Counted from the first letter of the stretch, positions 34,201-42,295 are shown. The stretch: 64,000 bases of DNA from Mitsuokella multacida DSM 20544 (GCF_000155955.1 NZ_GG697141.2:937270-1001269), one strand, 5' to 3'. Program-made: numbers and translations. The notes: generated from the letters alone by a model not told the origin.

Positions 34201-35677
34201 CGGCAAGACGGCAGTCAAAGATATTATGAAGGAAGACCTGTCGAAGAAAGCGGATGTGTCGACTGTTTATACGAAGACGGAAGTAGACGGTCAGGTCAGC
34301 GGCCTGAAAACGGATCTGGCAGGGAAGGCCGATACGAATCTGAGCAATCTGACAGATGCCGGTAAGACCGCAGTCAAAGACATCATGAAAGATGACCTAT
34401 CGAAGAAGGCCGATGTATCGAGCGTGTACACGAAGACGGAAGTCGACAGTCAGGTCAGCGGCCTGAAAACAGATTTGGCAGGGAAAGCAGATGCGAGCCT
34501 GAGCAATCTGACGGATGCTGGCAAGACCGCAGTCAAAGACATCATGAAGGATGACCTGGCGCAGAAAGCCGACAAATCGACGGTCTACACGAAGGCAGAG
34601 ACGTATAACCGTACTGAGATTGATGGCAAGGTCAGTGGCCTGACGACGGATATTGCAGGGAAGGCGGATACGAGCCTGAGCAATCTGACGGATGCTGGCA
34701 AGACCGCAGTCAAAGACATCATGAAGGATGACCTGGCGCAGAAAGCCGACAAATCGACGGTCTACACGAAGGCAGAGACGTATAACCGTACTGAGATCGA
34801 TGGCAAGGTCAGCGGCCTGACGACGAATATAGCGGGAAAGGCGGATACAAGCTTGAGCAACCTGACGGATGCCGGCAAGACTGCGGTCAAAGACATCATG
34901 AAGGATGACATGGCTCAGAAGGTGGATAAGAGCGCGGCGAATTTGTCGGCAGACGACGTCAAGAACTGGCAGGATAAGTTAGGGAATGGCAATATCGCTC
35001 GTGGCGACCATGGCCTGATTTCGGGCGGCAAGGTGTTTGAAGCGCTTCAGGGTGTGGGTAATTACGGCCTGGTCAAGTCCGACGGCAAGGTCGTCAATAT
35101 TGCCAAAGACGATTCGGCTAAAGTCATCGATGTGTCTGGCGCAGGGACGAATCGAGTGATTACTGGCGTCAAGACCGATGTTCGTGACCCGTCGTCGGCC
35201 GCCAATGTGGCGTATGTCAATGGCAATACACAGCAGATCTATCAGGACATGAACCAAGCCTATGGCAGCCTCCGGAATGATATCAGCCGTGCTGCGGCGA
35301 GCAGCAATGCCCTGGCGGCATTGAAGCCGATGGAGTTCGACTCCGACGATAAACTGCAGTTCGGCATCGGCTATGGCCACTATCATAATGCCAATGCAGC
35401 TGCAGTCGGCGCCTTCTATCAGCCGGACGAGAACTGCATGATGAATCTGGGTGCATCGATTGGCAATGGCAACCCTGGCGTCAGCGCAGGCATCACGATC
35501 AAGTTCGGCCCGGGCGGCTCTGGCGCACCGATGCTCAGCAAGAGACAGATGGCGAAAATCATCCAGAACCAGTCGGTACAGTTGGATGAACAGTCTAAGG
35601 AAATAGAATCGCTCAAGCAGGAGAATCAGGAGATGAAGGAACAGCTCAAAGCAATCCTGGACAAGTTGAATAAATGA
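31241..35677 (+). CDS. Trimeric autotransporter adhesin (YadA/Hia type)
   Basis: A 1478-aa surface adhesin. Residues 1-50 form an extended signal peptide (MNRIYKVIWSAVRNTYVAVAE, then a hydrophobic stretch ending near SAYAAE). Residues 65-330 are YadA-head repeats of 15 aa (SSVSGGxxNTASGxx). A neck (GQSAHDVATVGQTVELVAGDHV) follows, then a stalk of about a dozen near-identical 53-59-aa repeats, and a four-strand YadA anchor (LQFGIGYGHYHN to AGITIKFG). Unusually the protein continues for about 55 residues beyond the last strand as a charged coiled coil. Start 31241 is chosen because AGAGAGG suits it; ATG 31232 is too close. The head DNA is more AT-rich than its neighbours. Confidence 0.93.
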   Translation: MNRIYKVIWSAVRNTYVAVAETTHAHGKAHSTKQQIFAALAAGVLVVGGMSSSAYAAEGKVLAGASNNVASGEDSSVSGGLGNKASEKYASVSGGAINTASGEDSSVSGGTSNTASGKGSSVSGGISNTASEEGSSVSGGRINTASGKYSSVSGGCQNIASGNDASISGGSNNTALGVWSSISGGSNNTVSGIDASISGGSNNTASGTYSSISGGSNNTASGTYSSISGGSNNTASGGGASVSGGSNNTVSGNDASISGGSNNTASGGGASVSGGINNTASGGDASISGGSNNTALGGWSSISGGDGNIAMGRVSSAHGGTKNIVMEQYATSLGGEKGVAQGYGSVIIGGSTGKDAIDAVAIGPSSVVTAIHGTAVGYQSTTNQSDTIAFGHDADDVSGYTVTWQQRTDTDSEGHIVKNADGTTNDYTKAPTVTENKYTSSYYNRLVKVADGQSAHDVATVGQTVELVAGDHVKVEADTTATNMIGQQRKKISILTNGKIEKGNTGLVTGDAINTALSAETTARQNADTTLNKQLTTTNKNVSDLQTAMKQKADTSLSNLTDAGRTAVKDIMKDDLSKKADVSTVYTKTEVDSQVSGLRTDLAGKADTNLSNLTDAGKTAVKNIMKDDLSKKADASSVYTKTEVDSQVSGLRTDFAGKADTNLSNLTDAGKTAVKDIMKDDLSKKADASSVYTKTEVDSQVSGLRTDFAGKADTNLSNLTDAGKTAVKNIMKDDLSKKADASSVYTKTEVDSQVSGLRTDFAGKADTNLSNLTDAGKTAVKDIMKDDLSKKADASSVYTKTEVDSQVSGLRTDFAGKADTNLSNLTDAGKTAVKNIMKDDLSKKADASSVYTKTEVDSQVSGLRTDFAGKADTNLSNLTDAGKTAVKNIMKDDLSKKADASSVYTKTEVDSQVSGLKTDLTGKADASLSNLTDAGKTAVKDIMKEDLSKKADVSTVYTKTEVDGQVSGLKTDLAGKADASLSNLTDAGKTAVKDIMKEDLSKKADVSTVYTKTEVDGQVSGLKTDLAGKADTNLSNLTDAGKTAVKDIMKDDLSKKADVSSVYTKTEVDSQVSGLKTDLAGKADASLSNLTDAGKTAVKDIMKDDLAQKADKSTVYTKAETYNRTEIDGKVSGLTTDIAGKADTSLSNLTDAGKTAVKDIMKDDLAQKADKSTVYTKAETYNRTEIDGKVSGLTTNIAGKADTSLSNLTDAGKTAVKDIMKDDMAQKVDKSAANLSADDVKNWQDKLGNGNIARGDHGLISGGKVFEALQGVGNYGLVKSDGKVVNIAKDDSAKVIDVSGAGTNRVITGVKTDVRDPSSAANVAYVNGNTQQIYQDMNQAYGSLRNDISRAAASSNALAALKPMEFDSDDKLQFGIGYGHYHNANAAAVGAFYQPDENCMMNLGASIGNGNPGVSAGITIKFGPGGSGAPMLSKRQMAKIIQNQSVQLDEQSKEIESLKQENQEMKEQLKAILDKLNK
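31430..32230 (+). repeat. 45-bp tandem repeats encoding the adhesin head
   Basis: About 18 imperfect 45-bp units each encode SSVSGG or SSISGG plus nine variable residues. Codon choice (many GGT, TCT, AAT) is clearly more AT-rich than in flanking genes, which suggests foreign origin or separate evolution of this domain. Confidence 0.85.
32897..34927 (+). repeat. 159-bp (53 aa) stalk repeats of the adhesin, with two 177-bp variants
   Basis: Units begin at 32897, 33056 and every 159 bp to 34487; two 59-aa variants (insert including TYNRTE) start at 34487 and 34664, and a partial unit at 34841. Units 2-7 are nearly identical DNA and mostly alternate KNIM and KDIM, consistent with duplication of a two-unit block. 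Each unit starts ADxxLSNLTDAGKTAV. Confidence 0.9.
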
Positions 35678-35707
35678 TGGCAATCTCTTTGCAGTGGATT
35701 GGTTGCC

Positions 35708-35746
35708 AAAAAGCCCCGGCGCGTAATTGATGCGCCGGGGCTTTTT
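35708..35746. terminator. Bidirectional terminator after the adhesin gene
   Basis: AAAAGCCCCGGCGC and GCGCCGGGGCTTTT form a 14-bp stem with a 9-nt loop, flanked by A and T runs. It also serves the convergent NlpC/P60 gene. Confidence 0.9.
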
Positions 35747-35758
35747 GCTATGCATGGT

Positions 35759-36523
35759 TTATTTGATGATGTGCTTGCCGCCGATGTAGCGCGGCTGCCA
35801 GTAGGCATTGGACAGGCTGTCGATGCGAACGCCGTGGCTGGAAGCGTGGATGAACTGGTCGTTGCCGAGGTAGATGCCGCAGTGGGAGGGGCCGGGCTCG
35901 TAGGTCGTGAAGAAGACGAGATCACCGGGCTCGAGCTGGCTCTTGCTCGTCGTGTACAGGCCGAGGCGGTACTGGTCGTCGGCAAGGCGCGGGATGCTGA
36001 TGCCGTTCTTGCCGAAGACGTACTGCAGGTAGCCCGAGCAGTCGAAGGCCTTCGGCGTCGCGCCGCCGAAGCTGTAGGGCACGCCGATATAAGACTTGGC
36101 CGTCGAGATGATGCTGCTGACCTTGCTGCGCTCGAGGATCGGCTTGTTGTTGGGCACGGTCGGACCGTAGTTCGGCGCTGTCTTTTTGAGGCGCTCGAGC
36201 AGGGCTTCCTTGTCCTTGATGGAGCCGTGGTGAATGGATTTCGTATCCTTGAGCGCGCGCCAAGTCGCGTTGTTGACGACGCCGGTTGCGCGCAGGTTGT
36301 TGTCTTTCTGGAACTGTGTGACGATGCGCTGCGTCTCCTCGCCGAAGATGCCGTCGATGTCCTTTATCGTGTAGCCGACGTTCTGGAGCTTCTGCTGCAG
36401 CAGCATGACGTCGCGTCCAGAGGAATTGAGCTTGAGGACAGGTGCGGCGAAGACCGTGGCAGAGAACAGCACGGAAAAGAGTCCGGCGACGAGGCCGGCT
36501 TTGATAAAATGACTCCTGTGCAT
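35759..36523 (-). CDS. Secreted NlpC/P60 peptidoglycan endopeptidase with PG-binding domain
   Basis: The product has a signal peptide (about residues 1-28), a peptidoglycan-binding domain (SSGRDVMLLQQKLQNVGY, then DIDGIFGEETQRIVTQFQK) and a C-terminal NlpC/P60 domain. The catalytic Cys is in FDCSGYLQYVF and the His in PSHCGIYLGND, with a further polar residue in FIHASS. Such enzymes cut stem-peptide bonds in cell-wall turnover. Start 36523 has AAAGGA at good spacing; the open frame to 36850 overlaps the ArsR gene and is not coding. It lies 46 nt downstream of the ArsR gene on the same strand. Confidence 0.9.
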   Translation of the reverse strand: MHRSHFIKAGLVAGLFSVLFSATVFAAPVLKLNSSGRDVMLLQQKLQNVGYTIKDIDGIFGEETQRIVTQFQKDNNLRATGVVNNATWRALKDTKSIHHGSIKDKEALLERLKKTAPNYGPTVPNNKPILERSKVSSIISTAKSYIGVPYSFGGATPKAFDCSGYLQYVFGKNGISIPRLADDQYRLGLYTTSKSQLEPGDLVFFTTYEPGPSHCGIYLGNDQFIHASSHGVRIDSLSNAYWQPRYIGGKHIIK

Positions 36524-36569
36524 ACGATCGGGTCCTTTCTGAACATTGACGGGGAAACAATAATGTGTG

Positions 36570-36950
36570 TCAGAGCTCGCGCACGTGGTCGAGTCCCTGG
36601 CACATGAGCTTGACGACATGGTCGTCTGCGAGGGAATACCAGGCTTCCTTGCCTTCCTTGCGGTACTTGACGAGTCTTGCTGTGCGCAGGACTCGCAGCT
36701 GGTGCGAGATGGCCGACTGGCCCATCTGCAGGGCTTCGGCGATGTCACAGACGCACATCTCCTTCTCGACGACGAGCAAGGAGAGCAACTTGATGCGCGT
36801 CTTGTCGCCGAGCACTTTGAAGAGGTCGGCCAGGTGCAGGCTCGTCTCATCGTCGAGCTTGTGCTTCAGCGCAAATTGGACGCGTTCGGGATGTGGGTGA
36901 TTGATCTCGCAGAGCGCGCAGCGGTCTTCCTTCTTACTAGTATCTTCCAT
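36570..36950 (-). CDS. ArsR/SmtB-family metal-sensing repressor (CadC-like)
   Basis: The 126-aa winged-helix protein has the family core LADLFKVLGDKTRIKLLSLL and the recognition helix MGQSAISHQLRVLR. Two metal sites are visible. The alpha-3N type has MCVCD plus N-terminal CALC and nearby His. The alpha-5 type has DDH, ten residues, H, two residues, E, as in SmtB and CadC. Such repressors release DNA on binding Zn, Cd or Pb. No metal pump is adjacent; the NlpC/P60 gene follows 46 nt downstream and may be co-transcribed. Start 36950 fits homology, with GAGGA somewhat far upstream. Confidence 0.85.
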   Translation of the reverse strand: MEDTSKKEDRCALCEINHPHPERVQFALKHKLDDETSLHLADLFKVLGDKTRIKLLSLLVVEKEMCVCDIAEALQMGQSAISHQLRVLRTARLVKYRKEGKEAWYSLADDHVVKLMCQGLDHVREL

Positions 36951-37083
36951 TCGTTTCGTATTTCCTCTCGCATTTTGATATATATTTATATTATAAGGCC
37001 ATTGTTCCAGATTTGCCACAGGCAAATCTTCCTCTTGGCCTTTCAACGAGGCAAGAGATATATTTACTTGCTGTTTTCAGGTG

Positions 37084-38217
37084 TTAACTTTCCCTTTCGG
37101 AAATGAAAGATAGTTTCTGCCTCGTTCTATCAGTTTCGCTATCGAACTGGAACGAAAATTTTCTTCCCGGCGTGATGTACTGAAGCAGGTTGCACTCGCT
37201 CTCGTCGACCATAGCGGCGACGTTCGTGCGCGGGTCGGCCGGCTGTGGCATGCGGATGATCTGGAGTTCGCCCATGTAGCGGCCGTACGTTTCGTTGTCG
37301 ATGGTGATGGCGCCAATCGGGTGCGTCGTCGTGTTGTCAGGGTGGATGGTCGCGTGCATCTCGCGCAGCAGCGGGCGGCTCTCCTGCGCGCGGATGGCGT
37401 CGCGCGCTTCGTCGAGGCGCGAGGTGAAGGTGTGCGCGAGCAGTTCACGCTGGACGGGGTCTTTCGTCATGTAGTGCGCGTGCAGGGTGACCTGGTCGCC
37501 CTGGAGCTGGCCGATGGCCTGGATTTCCTCATCTGTCGGCAGGGAGTCGGCGAGGAAGACGGAGTCACAGCCGAGCGCGACGAGGTGGCGGGCGGAGAGC
37601 TCAGCTGTCTCATCGCGGTGTTCCTCGAGCGTCGGCAGGCCGTCGCCAAGCGGCGAGCGCCGGCGGCCCTGGCTCGCGACAAAGGCGCCGACGCGGATGC
37701 CGTAGCGGTGCAGCAGGATATTGGCGTGGACGAGGGCGGGCTCACTGAGGCCCGTGCCGCGGCGCGGGTAGAAGTTGTGCAGGGCGTCGATGTGCGAGAA
37801 GTCCGTGCCCGCATCCTGCAGATCCTTGAGGATGCGGTTCGTGATCGTGGAGGCGTTGAGCTGGAAGCGCATCTCGGGGAAGCGGTGCGTGAGGCGGGCC
37901 ATCTCTTCGGCGGAGAAGCCGTAGTCGAGGCGCAGCGTCGTGATGCCGAGCATGCGGAAAGAGGCCGGGTTGAATTCCGGCAGGTCGAGCAGCTGGCACG
38001 TCGCGGGCGAGACGTCGGAGATGACCTCCATGTGATGGCGGCGGGCTGCCCGCAAGAGCGAGCCGATTTCCTGCTTGAGTGCGGCGACGTCCGTCTCGGG
38101 GATGTGCAGGGAGGTAAAGACGCGCCGGATGCCGGCCTGCGCGGCCCTCTCTAAGAGTGCCAGGTTTTCGTCTGGCGTGTTATCAAGACCGGGGTAAAGC
38201 GAGATTCCGTTTTCCAT
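37084..38217 (-). CDS. mupG: 6-phospho-N-acetylmuramidase MupG-like (DUF871)
   Basis: The 377-aa TIM-barrel protein starts ISLYPGLDNTPDENLALLE and contains VISDVSP, LRLDYGF and LHNFYPRRGTGLSE, all typical of the DUF871/MupG family. In Staphylococcus aureus MupG cleaves MurNAc-6-phosphate-containing disaccharides after PTS uptake. The setting fits: it is the last gene of murQ-murP-mupG on the minus strand, 39 nt after murP. AAAGGAAG precedes the ATG. Confidence 0.88.
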   Translation of the reverse strand: MENGISLYPGLDNTPDENLALLERAAQAGIRRVFTSLHIPETDVAALKQEIGSLLRAARRHHMEVISDVSPATCQLLDLPEFNPASFRMLGITTLRLDYGFSAEEMARLTHRFPEMRFQLNASTITNRILKDLQDAGTDFSHIDALHNFYPRRGTGLSEPALVHANILLHRYGIRVGAFVASQGRRRSPLGDGLPTLEEHRDETAELSARHLVALGCDSVFLADSLPTDEEIQAIGQLQGDQVTLHAHYMTKDPVQRELLAHTFTSRLDEARDAIRAQESRPLLREMHATIHPDNTTTHPIGAITIDNETYGRYMGELQIIRMPQPADPRTNVAAMVDESECNLLQYITPGRKFSFQFDSETDRTRQKLSFISERES

Positions 38218-38256
38218 GTAAAACTTCCTTTCTGCTTTCTGCGTTTTGTTCGCTCG

Positions 38257-39741
38257 TCATGATTCCTCGGGCGGGTCGTCGAAGCCGATGAGCCACGTCG
38301 CGATGAAGCCGCCGATGTAGGCCGTGACGAGGCCGAGGAGGTAGACGGGAATCTGGTCGGTCGCTGCGGCAAGCGGCAGGCCGGAGATGCCGAGCGTGGC
38401 GGCGCCGACCATGAACTGCGCCTGTACAGCGCCGCCGCAGGCACCACCGATGCAGGCGCCGATGAAGGGCTTGCCGAGCGGCAGGGTGACGCCGTAGATC
38501 AGCGGCTCGCCGACGCCCATGATGCCGACGGGCAGCGCGGAGGCAATCGTCTTCTTGAGGAAGCGGTTCTTCGTCTTGCAGTAGACGGCAAAGCTCGCGC
38601 CGACCTGTCCGGCGCCCGCCATGGCGAGTACGGGCAGGAGAATCGTGACGCCGTAGCGCGCGAGGAGCTCCGCGTGGATCGGCGTGAGCGTCTGGTGGAT
38701 GCCGAGCATGACCATCGGCAGGAAGGTGCTGCCGAGGATGAAGCCCGTGATGGCGCCACCCGAGCCAATCGCGCTCGTGGCCGCCGTGCCGATGCAGTCG
38801 GACAGGAAGCCGCCGAGCGGCTGCAGCACGCAGATGGCAATCGTGCCGGCAATCAGGAAGGTGAAGAGCGGCGTCAGGAACAGGCTGAACATCTCGGGGA
38901 TGATGCGGCGCAGGCGCTTCTCGACGAAGGCGGCGAGGGCCGCGACGAGCAACACGGAGATGACGCCGCCGCGGCCCGGCACGAGCGGTCCGTCCGCGAG
39001 CTCGACGGAGGCGAGTCCCGGATGGGCGAGCAGGGCGCCGAGGATGCCGCCGAGGATCGGCGTGCCGCCGAACTCCTTGGCCGCGTTGTAGCCGACGAAG
39101 AGGTTCATGCCCCAGAAGACGGTGCTGCCGCCGATGGCGAGCAGCTGATAGACGGCCGTCTGGGCAAATGCCGGGTCGACCTTGCTGACGACGTTGAGGG
39201 TGCCGCTGATGAGGCCGCAGGCGATGAAGGCGGGGATCAGCGGGATGAAGATGCTCGCGATGCGCTTGAAGAGCAGCTTGATAGGCGTCGCGTTCTTCGC
39301 GCGGATCTTCGCGTGCAGGGCCTTGCCATCGCCGATTTCCGCCTTGGCGGCCGCCTGGGCCGCCGACTCGACCGGTGCGGTCGGTTCAGCTGCAGCAGAC
39401 CGTCCGACTGACTGTGCGCCGTCCGACAGTCCGACTTTGCCGACAGTCGGACCGTCGGATGATGACGATGCTGGAGAAGCGCTGGAGCGCACCGCCTCGA
39501 GCTCTTGGAGGAAGGCCTCGGTCACGCGGTCGACGCGGCCCGGGCCGAAGATGATCTGGAGCTCTTCGCCCGCGTCGTAGACGCCGAGCACGCCTTCGAT
39601 TTTCTTGAGCGCTTCAATCTGTTCAGGTTTCTTGTCGTGCAGTACGAGACGCAGACGCGTCATGCAGTGCGTGGCCGACTCGATATTGTCGGCCGGGCCC
39701 GTCAGGGCGAAGACCTGGCGGGCGATGTCCGTGTAGTTCAT
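38257..39741 (-). CDS. murP: PTS transporter subunit EIIBC, MurNAc-type
   Basis: An EIIB domain occupies residues 1-85, with the phospho-Cys in SATHCMTRLRLVLHD. A Ser/Ala/Asp-rich linker (about 90-150) follows, then an EIIC domain with ten or so helices. There is no EIIA domain, as in MurP, so phosphate must come from a separate glucose-type EIIA. Start 39741 has GGAGGG seven bases upstream; the frame is open to 39798. It overlaps murQ by four bases and is followed by mupG, which together predict uptake of MurNAc or a MurNAc-containing disaccharide. Confidence 0.88.
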   Translation of the reverse strand: MNYTDIARQVFALTGPADNIESATHCMTRLRLVLHDKKPEQIEALKKIEGVLGVYDAGEELQIIFGPGRVDRVTEAFLQELEAVRSSASPASSSSDGPTVGKVGLSDGAQSVGRSAAAEPTAPVESAAQAAAKAEIGDGKALHAKIRAKNATPIKLLFKRIASIFIPLIPAFIACGLISGTLNVVSKVDPAFAQTAVYQLLAIGGSTVFWGMNLFVGYNAAKEFGGTPILGGILGALLAHPGLASVELADGPLVPGRGGVISVLLVAALAAFVEKRLRRIIPEMFSLFLTPLFTFLIAGTIAICVLQPLGGFLSDCIGTAATSAIGSGGAITGFILGSTFLPMVMLGIHQTLTPIHAELLARYGVTILLPVLAMAGAGQVGASFAVYCKTKNRFLKKTIASALPVGIMGVGEPLIYGVTLPLGKPFIGACIGGACGGAVQAQFMVGAATLGISGLPLAAATDQIPVYLLGLVTAYIGGFIATWLIGFDDPPEES

Positions 39742-40652
39742 GCTTGCGTCCCTCCTGCGGCCTGGCGGATAGCGGCTGCAAGGTGTCCAGCTGTGCAATC
39801 GAGCAACCGCTGCCCCTCGTCGGCAGAGACGCCCGCCACCACCATGAGAATGGCGAGCTTGGCATGGCCGCCGGCTTCCTGCAGGGCAGTCTCAGCCTCG
39901 CTGCGCGCACAGCCGCTGCCTTCCATGACGATGCGGATGGCGCGCTCCTCGAGCTTCTTGTTGCTGGCCTTGACGTCGACCATGAGGTTGCCGTAGACCT
40001 TGCCGAGCTTGATCATCGTGCCCGTCGAGAGCATGTTGAGCACGAGCTTCTGTGCCGTGCCCGCCTTCATGCGCGTCGATCCCGTGACGATTTCCGGCCC
40101 CGTGACGGGCGTCAGCGCGATGTCGGCGAGCGCGGCAATCTTGGAGTGTTCGCTGCAAGACAGCGCAATCGTCAGCGCGCCGAGCGCCTTAGCGTAGTTG
40201 AGCCCCCCAATCACGTAGGGCGTGCGGCCTGAGGCCGCGATGCCGACGAGGACGTCCTTCTCGGTGAAGCCGTGCTCCTTGAGGTCTTGGACGGCGAGGT
40301 CTGGGTTATCCTCTGCGCCTTCCTGTGCGCGGAAGATGGCGGGGGTGCCGCCCGCGATGAGCCCCTGCACGAGCTCGGGGGCCGTGCCGTACGTCGGCGG
40401 GCATTCTGAAGCGTCGAGGATACCGAGGCGGCCCGAAGTGCCCGCGCCGAGGTAGAAGAGGCGGCCGCCGCGCTTGAGTCGCTGGCTCGTCTCGTCGATG
40501 GCCCGGGCAATCTCTGGCAGGATCTTCTCGATGGCGGCGGCAATCTTGCTGTCCTCCTGCTGCATGATCGTGACCATTTCAAGCGTCGAGCAGCTGTCGA
40601 TATGAGCGGAGGCCGGATTGCGGCGCTCCGTCGTGAGTTTTGCTAAATCCAT
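39738..40652 (-). CDS. murQ: N-acetylmuramic acid 6-phosphate etherase
   Basis: MurQ cleaves the lactyl ether of MurNAc-6-phosphate to give GlcNAc-6-phosphate and D-lactate in cell-wall recycling. The SIS-domain protein (304 aa) shows LTTERRNPASAHIDSCS at the start, GAGTSGRLGILDASECPPTYG in the first third, and TGSTRMKAGTAQKL further on. The stop overlaps the murP start by four bases. It is the first gene of the murQ-murP-mupG operon. The lactate permease gene upstream on the same strand is separated by a terminator. Confidence 0.95.
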   Translation of the reverse strand: MDLAKLTTERRNPASAHIDSCSTLEMVTIMQQEDSKIAAAIEKILPEIARAIDETSQRLKRGGRLFYLGAGTSGRLGILDASECPPTYGTAPELVQGLIAGGTPAIFRAQEGAEDNPDLAVQDLKEHGFTEKDVLVGIAASGRTPYVIGGLNYAKALGALTIALSCSEHSKIAALADIALTPVTGPEIVTGSTRMKAGTAQKLVLNMLSTGTMIKLGKVYGNLMVDVKASNKKLEERAIRIVMEGSGCARSEAETALQEAGGHAKLAILMVVAGVSADEGQRLLDCTAGHLAAAIRQAAGGTQA

Positions 40653-40716
40653 GAAAGGAAATCTCCTTTTCTATTTATAGTCAAACACAATAATTATAGT
40701 ATACCACAAGACGCGA

Positions 40717-40746
40717 AAAAAGCCTTCCCCGGATGGGGAAGGCTTT
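40717..40746 (-). terminator. Intrinsic terminator after the lactate permease gene
   Basis: On the minus strand AAAGCCTTCCCC and GGGGAAGGCTTT pair perfectly around ATCC, followed by TTTTCG. It separates the permease from murQ. Confidence 0.9.
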
Positions 40747-40762
40747 GCCTGTCTGGTGTGGC

Positions 40763-42295
40763 TCATCCGACGAGGGACTGGCCGAAGTAGACGATGCATC
40801 CCATGATGATGACGAACGGGATGTAGACCTTGACGGCGAAGTGCAGGAGCTTGCCCTCGCAGCCGACCGTGCCGATGGCGGCGACGGCAATCGCGATGTT
40901 CTGCGGGGAGATCATCTTGCCGGCGCAGGCACCCAGCGGATTCGAGGCGGCAATCCAGGCCTGCACGCTCTCGCTCGCGCCGATGGCCATGGCGGAGTCG
41001 GTCTGCAGCTTGCCGAAGAGGACGCAGGACGAGGTAGCGGAGCCCGTGATGAACGTACCAATCGAGCCGATGAAGGCGGCGATGAACGGATACATCGTAC
41101 CCGTCGCGGCGACGGCCGTATCCGCAATCGCGTGCGTCATGCCCGCATAGCCCATGACCTTGGCCGTGGCGATGACCGTGATGATCGTGATGATCGTGAA
41201 GCGCAGGTTCCAGACCGTGCGGCGCAGGCAGCCTGTCATGCTGCCGAAGCCAGCGCCCTGGATGGCGCCGCCGATGTAGGCAGCGAGCAGAATGAGGACG
41301 CCTGGCGTCGCGAGCCACGTGAAGGTGTAGGGCTCGCCGCCAGGGCCGTCGTAGATCAGCACGCTCGTCTTGATGAGGTTTAGCGGGTCGTGGATGGCCG
41401 GGATGAGCTTCGACGTCATGAGCAGGAAGACAAAGATGAGGATGAACGGCATCCAAGCGCGGATGGCCGTGCCTGCCGTGATGGGCGCTTCGTCGTCATG
41501 CGGCGGCAGGGAATATTCCGGGTCATTGACCGGGAAGAGCTTGGCGCAGCCGATGACGGCGGCCATTGCGGTGATGGAACCGCCGACGACGGCGAGTTCC
41601 GGACCCATGAACATGGCGATGGCCATCTCTACGGCGGAAAAGCCGACGCCAGCCATCAGGCACATGAGCATCATGCCCTTGAGGCCTTTGAGGCCGTGGC
41701 TCGCGACGATGACCATGAGGAACGGGCAGAGGATCGTCAGCGGTGCGAGCTGCAGGGCCGTGTAGGTCGCGAGCTGTATCGGGTCGATGCCCGTGACATT
41801 GCCGAGCGTGACGATCGGGATGCCGATGGAGCCATAGGCAGTCGGGACCGAATTCGCGATGAGGCAGACCATTGCCGCGAGCACCGGATTGATGCCGATG
41901 CCGGCGAGCATGCCGGCCGGGATCGCGATGGCCGTGCCGAAGCCGGCCATGCCCTCGAGGAAGCCACCGAACCCCCAGCCAATCAGCAGGATCAGCACGC
42001 GGCGGTCATTGCTGACGGAGGTCAGCATCTTCTTGATCGTGTCCATCGCCTTCGTCTGAAGGGTCAGGTTGTAGGTGAAGATGGCCGCGATGATGACGAG
42101 CAGGATCGGCCAGCAGGCGAGTGCAACGCCTTCGAGCGTCGCTTCGACTGCATGGGGAATCGTCATGTCATTGACAAAGATGCCGGCTGCCAGGGCGATG
42201 ACGAGTGCAATCGGGCAGGCCTTGTAGGCTGCTATCTTGAGCACACTCAGCGCGATGATGAGCCATAGGATTGGAGAGAGCGCGATGAGAAACAT
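40763..42295 (-). CDS. lldP: L-lactate permease family protein (LctP/LldP)
   Basis: A 510-aa polytopic protein beginning MFLIALSPILWLIIALSVLK. Family motifs include WGFGGFLEGMAGFGTAIAIP, ANSVPTAYGSIGIP, and TGSATSSCVLFGKLQ with the final NPLGACAGKMISPQNIAIA. LctP proteins carry lactate or glycolate with protons. In a lactate- or succinate-metabolising Negativicute it could import or release lactate; MurQ next door also yields lactate, but the terminator between them argues against one operon. Confidence 0.92.
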   Translation of the reverse strand: MFLIALSPILWLIIALSVLKIAAYKACPIALVIALAAGIFVNDMTIPHAVEATLEGVALACWPILLVIIAAIFTYNLTLQTKAMDTIKKMLTSVSNDRRVLILLIGWGFGGFLEGMAGFGTAIAIPAGMLAGIGINPVLAAMVCLIANSVPTAYGSIGIPIVTLGNVTGIDPIQLATYTALQLAPLTILCPFLMVIVASHGLKGLKGMMLMCLMAGVGFSAVEMAIAMFMGPELAVVGGSITAMAAVIGCAKLFPVNDPEYSLPPHDDEAPITAGTAIRAWMPFILIFVFLLMTSKLIPAIHDPLNLIKTSVLIYDGPGGEPYTFTWLATPGVLILLAAYIGGAIQGAGFGSMTGCLRRTVWNLRFTIITIITVIATAKVMGYAGMTHAIADTAVAATGTMYPFIAAFIGSIGTFITGSATSSCVLFGKLQTDSAMAIGASESVQAWIAASNPLGACAGKMISPQNIAIAVAAIGTVGCEGKLLHFAVKVYIPFVIIMGCIVYFGQSLVG

